Source: Treponema sp. (GTDB lineage Bacteria > Spirochaetota > Spirochaetia > Treponematales > Breznakiellaceae). Taken from it: 64,000 bases of DNA. Numbering within the stretch: position 1 is the stretch's first letter; every line of letters begins with the position of its first letter. The stretch spans positions 1 through 64,000 of the forward strand of contig WRLF01000004.1 of the NCBI GenBank assembly GCA_009777735.1, in the 5' to 3' direction. The notes below the pieces were generated by a model. The model worked only from the letters and a program-made list of their open reading frames with translations. It did no database searches and was not told where the DNA came from. Both the position numbers and the translations under genes were made by a program. Shown in pieces: positions 39,408-47,439 of the stretch.

Positions 39408-40187
39408 ATGAAACGAAAAAAGAAACTTATCATTTTTACCGCAATTGCAGCAGCGGTAATCACTATTATTTTATTGTTCATATTAATTCCCGGGGATCAT
39501 CTGCTTGTCCGTATAACAGGCCCCATTATTGTATTGGACAGTACCCCGCGCCTGGGTAATGTAATTCAATATATACAGGACGGTGATTTTCTCCTTCGCA
39601 TGACATCAAGCGCCTGGTCTATGGCGTTTCGTGAATATTCAACGGTAGATAAAAGGTTTTCCCATGCCGCAGTAATACGAATGCGTGATGGCGAAGTTAA
39701 TGTCATCCATGCCCTTGGTTCCTTTAGCAACCCGGATTTGGGCGTTGAGACAGATCCGCTGGATCGCTTTATCATGGGTGCATCATCGGTGGGCATTTTC
39801 AGGGTAATAGGAGCGGACGGTGCTGTTATTTCCGATACAGCATTACAGTATCTGGGCCGCCCCTTTGACTTTGATTTTGATCATCTGGATGACAGCAAAG
39901 TGTACTGTACCGAATTAATGTATCACGCATTAAAACCGCTCAACCTGGAGCATATTTTACCAACAACGTATGTGGAGGATATAAAAAAACATGCCATTCC
40001 CATTGATTCCATATCAAACAACCCTGCCATTCATGAAATAGTCTACATAGTGAACCAAAGAGAACATCCAATAAGAGATGATGATTACATTACATTTGGT
40101 CGGCATAATCCCGTTAAAAATACTTTTATTCAAAGAGTGGGATTATTTATAGCAAGAATCTTTGTAAGCCCGCAGCAAAACAAGTAA
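39408..40187 (+). CDS. YiiX-like permuted papain/NlpC-P60 family protein, membrane-anchored
   Basis: N-terminal TM; VIQYIQDGDFLLRMTSSAWSMAFREYSTVDKRFSHAAVIRMRDGEVNVIHAL ... YLGRPFDFDFDHLDDSKVYCTELMYHAL (His and Cys motifs). Confidence 0.75.
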   Translation: MKRKKKLIIFTAIAAAVITIILLFILIPGDHLLVRITGPIIVLDSTPRLGNVIQYIQDGDFLLRMTSSAWSMAFREYSTVDKRFSHAAVIRMRDGEVNVIHALGSFSNPDLGVETDPLDRFIMGASSVGIFRVIGADGAVISDTALQYLGRPFDFDFDHLDDSKVYCTELMYHALKPLNLEHILPTTYVEDIKKHAIPIDSISNNPAIHEIVYIVNQREHPIRDDDYITFGRHNPVKNTFIQRVGLFIARIFVSPQQNK

Positions 40188-40225
40188 AACAGAAAAAAAG
40201 GAGCGAGAAAAAAATGATAGTATCA

Positions 40226-43200
40226 ATGAAAAAGAATTTGTTGTTTCTGTTTGCGGTTATCATTTTTTTTTCTGTCTTGCCGGGAAGCTGCAAAACCCTC
40301 GGCGAACCTGACATGAGTCAGGGAGCAAACCTTGCTCTGGGCAAGACTGCACAGGCCAGCAGCCGCAGCGGAGGCGCTGACTCTGCCTTTGACGGCAAGG
40401 CGTTTACGAACTGGACAAGCGCCGGCGCTAATCCGCAATGGATTCGCGTTGATTTAGGCGGCCACTATACAGTATGCCGGGTCGTTCTAAATTGGGCCGG
40501 AAGCAATTACGGAACGGATTATTTTATAGAAGTCTCTGATGATGACATGAACTGGAATGTTGTGGCAGACAGATTCCTCCTTGATTTACCAAGAAATGGC
40601 AACAATCGGGTGGACGATATTTATTTTAAAGATGTCGAAGCCCGGTATGTCCGGATGTACGGCACGGGCAGGCAGGGTAATTTTTCCCTGCGGGGATTTG
40701 AAGTCTACGGCCCCCATAACATAGCCGCCGGTAAAACAGCCGCAGCGGGCAGCGAATGGTTCGGCATAGACCTTGACGATATCCTGCAGGTAGGCAGTGT
40801 AAAAATAAACTGGGGCGAGCATTACGCATCCGAATATACGATTAAAGTTTCAGATAACGGAACGGATTGGCACGACGCTTACCATACGGCCAACGGAACA
40901 GGCGGCATCGAAACGATCAATCTGGCGCCGCTCAACGCTTCGCGTTATACTCAACAGGATGGCATAGACCCGGAAAACACCCCTGCACGCCGGAGACCCG
41001 ATGGCAGCTTGGATGTCAATAGAGAACATTTATATGCCCGGTTTGTCCGTGTACACCCGGCCGGCCGGAGAGATGATTATTCCATTAATGAACTTGAAAT
41101 ATACGGGAATCCGTTCCGATCCGTGCCAAACGCTGACAACAACGCCCTTATGCCGAATATAAACCTGAACGAAGGCTGGATGCTGGCCCGTGCGCCGGAT
41201 ATTTCCGCTTCCCCTGCCGGTATTTCCGCCCCCGGTTTTGATGTAAGCGGCGATGCATGGTTTAACGCCATAGTACCCGGCACCGTTTTAACGAGCTTTT
41301 TCAAAGCCGGCCTCATTGAAGACCCTTACTTCTCGGATAATATACGCAAACTGGACCAGTGGTACTACAATGTTGATTACTGGTACAGAAAAGAATTTAC
41401 ACTGCCGCCGGAATACACAGGGCAGAATATGGTTCTTAATGTCGAAGGGGTGAATTGGCATTCTGATATCTATGTAAACGGCCAGAAGCTTGGCAGCACG
41501 GTTGGGCCATTTAAGCGGGAACAATTTGACGTTACACGGTATCTTGTACCCGGTACAGCCAATGTCATAGCCGTAAACATACATATATTCCCGACGCGTG
41601 CAGATGAATTGGACGGGAATGCGAACAATGACGGAAGATATGATCAGATCATGATGCTGCCCCATATTATGAGTTCCGGGGGATGGGACTGGATACCGCC
41701 CATCCCGGGCAGAAACGTCGGCATCATCAAGGATATTACGCTGACCACCCGCAATCGGGTAGCCATTAAAAACCCCATAATTCAAACCGACCTACCCTGG
41801 GTGCCGCCGGTACCCAACGGCCCTGAACCTACGGGCATCCCCTCCCCCGCCGACACCGCTTATGCCGATATCAGCTTTAGCGCGGAACTGGTTAACAATG
41901 GGGACACTGCGATTAGCGGCATTATCAAGGGTCTGATAACCCCCGGCGGCATCAATGTTCAAAAAGAGGTAACAATACCCGCCAACAGAACGATCACAGT
42001 CTCATTTAACAGAAACGATTTCGCCGCTTTGCGAGTAGACAACCCCCGCCTGTGGTGGCCTAACGGTTACGGCGAACAGTTCCTCCATGACATTGAGTTT
42101 GGGTTTGAGATAGACGGCGTGGTTTCGGATACATTCTCATACCAATTCGGCATCCGGGAATACGGGTACTGGTGGAAAGACGGTACTGCACCGTTTGAAT
42201 GGATAATGGGCGACGGCAGAAGAAGGAGTGCGTACAACAACGACACCAACAGTAAAAGCCTGCAATTTTTTTGCAATGGCGTGCGGATAATGGCAAAGGG
42301 CGGCAACTGGGGAATGACGGATGCCATGCTCGGCTGGACTGCCAGGGAATATGATATTGCCCTCAGGATGCATGCTGACATGAATTTTACCATGATCCGC
42401 GACTGGATAGGCACCGCTGATTTTGACGATTTTTATAAAGCCGCCGATAAATTCGGCATAATGATATGGGCCGATTTTTGGGTTCACGGGTTTTGGCAAA
42501 CGAACATCATGGGGCCATTTCTTCAAAACGCACGGGCCAAGGTACAGCGAATCCGAAACCACACCAGCCTGGTGATATATTGCGGCGGAAACGAATGGAC
42601 GCCCTGGGGGATTTTGGACAATGAACCCAACGGCCCCGGCTGGGCGCCGGGGAACAGACCCACAGGCATCCTTCCTCAAATAGTTGCGGAGTTGGATCCC
42701 GGGCGCCTGTATATCACCCAGTCAAACGCGCAGCCGGTAAGGGGCGGCGTATCGTATATGATACAGGATCCCGTGTGGTACTATACCACGGCATCCCGCC
42801 ACCAGGGGTTCACAACCGAAATCGGCACGTCGGTAATGCCTGTCTACGAATCGGTCATGGAAATGATGGAAGAACAATACTGGTGGCCGCCAAGGGATAA
42901 CAGCAGACCGTTTGGCCGGAATATAAACTACATGTGGCAAATCCACGATTTAGGCGGCCCGGATGACATAGGCAACAAGGGTGCAGAAGGCTATCTGGAT
43001 CAGATTGACAGGAGATACGGCAGATCCGAAAACCTCGTAGATTTCAGCATGAAAGCGCAGTTGATCAACTATGAAACGAACAGGGCCATGTTTGAAGCGT
43101 GGAATAACTACATGTGGAATAATACAAGCGGCATCCTGCTGTGGATGAGCCAGTCCGCATGGCCGTCGTTTATATGGCAAACTTATGACAGTTTCTTTGA

Positions 43201-43873
43201 CATGAACGGCGCATACTTTGGATCAAGGAAAGCCAGCCGACCGGTTAATGTTCAGTTCGATTACCAGGATCGGATCATTAAAGTCATCAACAATACCCCG
43301 GCGCCTTTACAAAACATTACCGTGACAGCCGATTTATATAATCTGGACGGCACATTATCGACCAGCCGCACCGCAACACTAACCGCCGCCGCAAGCAGCG
43401 CAACACAAGCGCTGGACATAAGCGCCGATTTAACCGGTGAATCAATTTCCAGTACTCATTTTATCAATCTGACTCTCAGAGATGCCGGAAATAATGTATT
43501 GTCGGAAAACTTCTATTGGGACAGCAACCGGAGCAGCCGGACATCCTATGCATTGAGTATACTCCCTCAAATTACCCTCAATGCCTTTATCATTGACAGC
43601 GCCGTAACAGGCGGCGTAACAACAATGACCGTGGAATTGAGGAACGAAAGCAGCGATGTCGCCGTTATGACACGCCTTAAAGTCATGCAGGGCAGCGGCG
43701 CAAGACGGGTACTGCCGGTTTTTTACAGCGATAACTATTTTGCCATGCTTCCGGGCACAAGCAAGCAGGTAATAATAGAATTCGAAACACGAGACCTGGA
43801 CGGACATGAACCGGTTTTAAGGATGGAAGGGTTTAATACGGCCCACGCAATAATAACAAGAAGAGGACGGTAA
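40226..43873 (+). CDS. Secreted GH2 glycosidase (exo-beta-glucosaminidase/beta-mannosidase-like) with discoidin-type domains
   Basis: Lipobox-like LPGSC; discoidin-like GKTAQASSRSGGADSAFDGKAFTNWTS; GH2 LNVEGVNWHSDIYVNGQKLGSTVGPFKREQFDVT; candidate acid/base YCGGNEW and nucleophile FTTEIGT. Confidence 0.85.
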   Translation: MKKNLLFLFAVIIFFSVLPGSCKTLGEPDMSQGANLALGKTAQASSRSGGADSAFDGKAFTNWTSAGANPQWIRVDLGGHYTVCRVVLNWAGSNYGTDYFIEVSDDDMNWNVVADRFLLDLPRNGNNRVDDIYFKDVEARYVRMYGTGRQGNFSLRGFEVYGPHNIAAGKTAAAGSEWFGIDLDDILQVGSVKINWGEHYASEYTIKVSDNGTDWHDAYHTANGTGGIETINLAPLNASRYTQQDGIDPENTPARRRPDGSLDVNREHLYARFVRVHPAGRRDDYSINELEIYGNPFRSVPNADNNALMPNINLNEGWMLARAPDISASPAGISAPGFDVSGDAWFNAIVPGTVLTSFFKAGLIEDPYFSDNIRKLDQWYYNVDYWYRKEFTLPPEYTGQNMVLNVEGVNWHSDIYVNGQKLGSTVGPFKREQFDVTRYLVPGTANVIAVNIHIFPTRADELDGNANNDGRYDQIMMLPHIMSSGGWDWIPPIPGRNVGIIKDITLTTRNRVAIKNPIIQTDLPWVPPVPNGPEPTGIPSPADTAYADISFSAELVNNGDTAISGIIKGLITPGGINVQKEVTIPANRTITVSFNRNDFAALRVDNPRLWWPNGYGEQFLHDIEFGFEIDGVVSDTFSYQFGIREYGYWWKDGTAPFEWIMGDGRRRSAYNNDTNSKSLQFFCNGVRIMAKGGNWGMTDAMLGWTAREYDIALRMHADMNFTMIRDWIGTADFDDFYKAADKFGIMIWADFWVHGFWQTNIMGPFLQNARAKVQRIRNHTSLVIYCGGNEWTPWGILDNEPNGPGWAPGNRPTGILPQIVAELDPGRLYITQSNAQPVRGGVSYMIQDPVWYYTTASRHQGFTTEIGTSVMPVYESVMEMMEEQYWWPPRDNSRPFGRNINYMWQIHDLGGPDDIGNKGAEGYLDQIDRRYGRSENLVDFSMKAQLINYETNRAMFEAWNNYMWNNTSGILLWMSQSAWPSFIWQTYDSFFDMNGAYFGSRKASRPVNVQFDYQDRIIKVINNTPAPLQNITVTADLYNLDGTLSTSRTATLTAAASSATQALDISADLTGESISSTHFINLTLRDAGNNVLSENFYWDSNRSSRTSYALSILPQITLNAFIIDSAVTGGVTTMTVELRNESSDVAVMTRLKVMQGSGARRVLPVFYSDNYFAMLPGTSKQVIIEFETRDLDGHEPVLRMEGFNTAHAIITRRGR

Positions 43874-43896
43874 CGCACATTTCAATATGATAAACA

Positions 43897-43968
43897 GGCT
43901 CCTTCGTCTATCGGTTAGGACATGAGATTCTCAATCTTAAAAGACGGGTTCGATTCCCGTAGGAGCTA
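43897..43968 (+). tRNA. tRNA-Glu (anticodon CTC)
   Basis: Cloverleaf built by hand: acceptor GGCTCCT/AGGAGCT, anticodon arm TGAGA-TTCTCAA-TCTTA, T arm ACGGG-TTCGATT-CCCGT, discriminator A; CCA not encoded. Confidence 0.95.
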
Positions 43969-44376
43969 ACACACAGTCTGAACAATGCCCTGAACCCAGT
44001 TTTGCAGTTCAGTATCATCTATTGTGTCATCATGAACCAGCAAGGGTTTACCGGCAGTAACACCGGTATCACGAACCAGTGTTTTAAGGTACTTTACGGC
44101 TTGTGTATTGGCAGAAAAAATCCCGCATGTACGCCCTGCCAGGTTAATATGGGTAAATAGCGTTTCAATATAAGGATTTGAAAATGATTCTTTGCTCTGA
44201 CAGCCCAGAAAAAAAATCGGTGCGGGAAGTAAAACCTCGGCGGAAAAATTTTCTGCGGCAGTTTCCGTAACCGAATACTGTTCAAAGGGTGGATTCATGA
44301 TAACAGCGGTTATTTTCGCCGCTAACTTCCGCATTTGATCGGAATTATCGGTGACTATCAGGATTTTCCGGTTCAT
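43966..44376 (-). CDS. Flavodoxin-like hypothetical protein
   Basis: MNRKILIVTDNSDQMRKLAAKITAVI ... APIFFLGCQSKESFSNPYIETLFTHINLAGRTCGIFSANTQAVKYLKTLV alpha/beta pattern. Confidence 0.65.
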   Translation of the reverse strand: MNRKILIVTDNSDQMRKLAAKITAVIMNPPFEQYSVTETAAENFSAEVLLPAPIFFLGCQSKESFSNPYIETLFTHINLAGRTCGIFSANTQAVKYLKTLVRDTGVTAGKPLLVHDDTIDDTELQNWVQGIVQTVC

Positions 44377-44468
44377 TTGTTTGAACTAAAGTATATTCCC
44401 CATTTAAATCATTGTCAATTACTCACCCGGAACATTTGAGTAAACCTGTATTTAGTAAAAATATACGT

Positions 44469-44849
44469 TTAACCTTCGGGCTCGTTATCTTTGATTTCTA
44501 CTTCTTCTTCAATTTCAGTAAAACCGCTAATTATGTCGCATATTTCGTATAACAGATCGTTAGGCAATTTTTCAATAAATTGAGAGTATCGTACAGATAG
44601 ATCAAGGGCTTTTACCTGGTCGGTCATTATTGTGCCTGTTGTTTTTGTCCTGTCATCTAACTTTATGTGCAATGCTATATTTCTGTCTGTGTTTGTAATT
44701 GGACATACTAACGCAACGCCTTTGGCAAAGTTATTATAACTGGCATTACTTACCACAACAGCAGGACGGTGACCTCTTTGTTCATGCCCTTTGGTCGGGT
44801 TGAAATCCATGCTGATTATGTCACCTTGTTCTGGTTTATACGCCATTAC
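44469..44849 (-). CDS. mazF: MazF/PemK-type mRNA interferase
   Basis: MAYKPEQGDIISMDFNPTKGHEQRGHRPAVVVSNASYNNFAKGVALVCPITNTDRNIALHIKLD...GTIMTDQVKALDLSVR. Confidence 0.92.
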   Translation of the reverse strand, partial: VMAYKPEQGDIISMDFNPTKGHEQRGHRPAVVVSNASYNNFAKGVALVCPITNTDRNIALHIKLDDRTKTTGTIMTDQVKALDLSVRYSQFIEKLPNDLLYEICDIISGFTEIEEEVEIKDNEPEG

Positions 44850-45100
44850 ATTAATTCTCTTCCAACAGGCTCTCCAGTGTCCCATTCTTCGGTTTTATAA
44901 TCACTGCTATAGTCTTTAAGCCGTTCTTTAAGCGGAATGTGCCTGTATCTTTTTTTTTGCTGAAACGGTAAGCCTTTTTCGATAAGACATTGCCGGAAAA
45001 AAACATTTACTGCGGTGTTTATATTCATTCCAAGGTTGTTATACAATTTTTCAATGTCATTTTTAACATTTTCATCTACATTTACTGCCATTTGCACCAT
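44846..45100 (-). CDS. RelB/DinJ-type antitoxin with MazE-like C-terminal tail
   Basis: MVQMAVNVDENVKNDIEKLYNNLGMNINTAVNVFFRQCLIEKGLPF (DinJ-like RHH) followed by LKERLKDYSSDYKTEEWDTGEPVGRELM; AGGAGA SD; overlaps mazF start by 4 nt. Confidence 0.85.
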   Translation of the reverse strand: MVQMAVNVDENVKNDIEKLYNNLGMNINTAVNVFFRQCLIEKGLPFQQKKRYRHIPLKERLKDYSSDYKTEEWDTGEPVGRELM

Positions 45101-45186
45101 ATCTATCTCCTGCTTATACAATACCGCTTTTCCGGCTTTTCAGCAAGTATTCCCACCGCCCCGCCGGCAATACAGCCGATACAACC

Positions 45187-45215
45187 TTGATTTTCCCGGT
45201 ATAAAGTGATATATT
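45187..45215 (+). promoter_or_regulatory. Sigma70-type promoter for the SGNH/lipoprotein cluster
   Basis: TTGATT (45187-45192), 17 nt, TATATT (45210-45215); AAGGAGA SD before ATG 45239. Confidence 0.65.
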
Positions 45216-45238
45216 AGTTAACATCCAAGGAGAATATT

Positions 45239-47428
45239 ATGAAATACGTAGTTTTTTTGTTGAGTGTAGCAGTGTGTATTGCCGGTTTTTCCGCATGCAA
45301 TACCGACGGCCCCCCGCCTCAGGCAAATCCCATTAATGATTTACTGTCAAGGGTTAACCCTAACTGTTCTGCACTGGTCCCAGTGCCTCAGACCTCGTTT
45401 CTGCCTGCATTGTGGCAGGGAATTTTTAACGATCAGGTAACGAGCATAGCCACCAGAACCGAAACAAAGGTGTTTTTTCTGGGGGACAGCATAACCCAGG
45501 GATACAGAGGCGCAATCTTCGAAGACGGAGAGGGCATTCAATATTGGAACATGTTCCGGGATCGGTACGGCAACGACAAGATAATCAATATGGGCATTGG
45601 CGGGGACCAAACATCGCATGTTCTTTACCGCCTGCTTAACGGCATATTTCCCGATACATGCAAACCGGAATATGTAACGCTTATGCTGGGTACAAATAAC
45701 ATCAGCAATCCTCCCGGCGGCGTTGGCGTAGCCCAGCATGCGGAAGAAATTGCCGCCGGCATCGGAAAAATCATTCAGATTATAAACGAAAAATCGCCGC
45801 AGACAAAAATCCTGCTGTTCCCGGTTTTTCCGCGTGGAGACCGGATGGACAGAGTTAATGCGGTTAACGATATAATTAAAACATTTCACAGATGGCATAA
45901 TGTGCAATATTTTGACATCACGCCGGTTTTTCAAAATCCAAACGGTACATTAAAAACCCATTTATATAACCCGGACTTGCTGCATTTATCCACAGCAGGC
46001 TATGGCGCATGGACAGACGAAATTATCGGTCTTATTGACGGCAAAACAAGGGTAAACCAGCTTAACCTGACCAGCCTCATCCCTCAGCCGGCAACAGCGG
46101 TTACTCCGGTGTACACTGCGTCAACAGATCAGTATACCCTGGCAATAAACTGGCAGTCCGGCAGCACAACCCTGAGCGGCACAGATGAATTTTCACCGCT
46201 GCTTGCATACACCGCAACGGCACAAATAAACATTATTAACGGACATGGTTATACATTGAGCGGTCTTACGGCAAACAGCTTTACCCACAGTAACGCAAGC
46301 AGCGTTGTTTTTAACCCTGCCGGCAGTACCGTCACACTGGTGTTTTCGCCTACATCGGCATCAGTCGTTACCCACCGGAATTTAACCAATGTCATTCCCC
46401 CGCCCACAGCGGGCCTTACCCCGCCAACTGAGTACAACGGAGTCCAATATGACCTGGATATTACCTGGACAGTGACCGCAGGCGGCGGCTCTGTCACTAC
46501 ATTTGCAATGGAAACCGGTTATACCGCAACGGCAGATATCACCCCAAAAACCGGATTTCACCTGGAAGGCCTGGGCGCAGATGCCTTCACCCACCAGGAT
46601 GCAACAATTTCGTACAGCAGCGGAACCGTCACCTTAAACTTCCAGCCAATAGCTGAACTTACCGACCTTAACCTGACCGATAAATTTGACGCGCCATTAA
46701 ACCGCCGGGTGCCGGTATGGTCATTTGAAGCGGCGCAGTACAATGGAACCATTGAATGGTACAGTGTTTCCGGAAGTAACAAGGTACTCATTGATAAAGA
46801 AAAAGAAATATTCGGCAGCGACAACGGTATGAATATAGAGGCAGTGGTTACGATCAATGTTAAAGCCGGCTTTGGCATTATCAACGAAAACTTTACATAT
46901 ACCGGTTCGACAAATGTTTTGGTTGATTCCCCGGCGGGGAACATAGCCACCGTAACGGTAACATTTGCTCCCATCCCCGAACCAACACGCCTTTCCAGTT
47001 GGCGCAGAGGCTTGATGGAGAACGATCCTAACCCAGATTATCAGAAAACTGATTTATTTTGGATTAGCTATTATAGTGACAACACATTTTTAATCTACAA
47101 CAGCGTTTCCGGAAAAAACGGAGCTACGGAAGCCGGGTTAGGCACTTATATAATGACAGGTGTTAACGGTAAAACCCCCGGGGATGCCTATGCCATGACT
47201 CTTAACTGGGTGAACGCGTATGCGGCCATTGGTTCAACGGTAGATAACGCGGAGCTGACTATTTTTATAGGCGATGAAGTTGCCGGCCCAAAACCGGCTC
47301 TCCCGGGCGAGACTGACCCCATTACCGGTAATGCTTCAATTACTGGAGCAATACAAACAGGCCCTATGCTAAACCTTAACCGCCGCTGGCATGACGGTGC
47401 AAATGTTAACTATGTCAACTATGATTAA
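45239..47428 (+). CDS. SGNH/GDSL hydrolase lipoprotein with three beta-sandwich repeats and a C-terminal module
   Basis: Lipobox GFSAC; block I FLGDSITQGY, block II GIGGDQT, block III GTNN, block V DLLHLS; C-terminal LFWISYYSDNTFLIYNS module. Confidence 0.88.
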   Translation: MKYVVFLLSVAVCIAGFSACNTDGPPPQANPINDLLSRVNPNCSALVPVPQTSFLPALWQGIFNDQVTSIATRTETKVFFLGDSITQGYRGAIFEDGEGIQYWNMFRDRYGNDKIINMGIGGDQTSHVLYRLLNGIFPDTCKPEYVTLMLGTNNISNPPGGVGVAQHAEEIAAGIGKIIQIINEKSPQTKILLFPVFPRGDRMDRVNAVNDIIKTFHRWHNVQYFDITPVFQNPNGTLKTHLYNPDLLHLSTAGYGAWTDEIIGLIDGKTRVNQLNLTSLIPQPATAVTPVYTASTDQYTLAINWQSGSTTLSGTDEFSPLLAYTATAQINIINGHGYTLSGLTANSFTHSNASSVVFNPAGSTVTLVFSPTSASVVTHRNLTNVIPPPTAGLTPPTEYNGVQYDLDITWTVTAGGGSVTTFAMETGYTATADITPKTGFHLEGLGADAFTHQDATISYSSGTVTLNFQPIAELTDLNLTDKFDAPLNRRVPVWSFEAAQYNGTIEWYSVSGSNKVLIDKEKEIFGSDNGMNIEAVVTINVKAGFGIINENFTYTGSTNVLVDSPAGNIATVTVTFAPIPEPTRLSSWRRGLMENDPNPDYQKTDLFWISYYSDNTFLIYNSVSGKNGATEAGLGTYIMTGVNGKTPGDAYAMTLNWVNAYAAIGSTVDNAELTIFIGDEVAGPKPALPGETDPITGNASITGAIQTGPMLNLNRRWHDGANVNYVNYD

Positions 47429-47439
47429 GAGGAGTCCCC

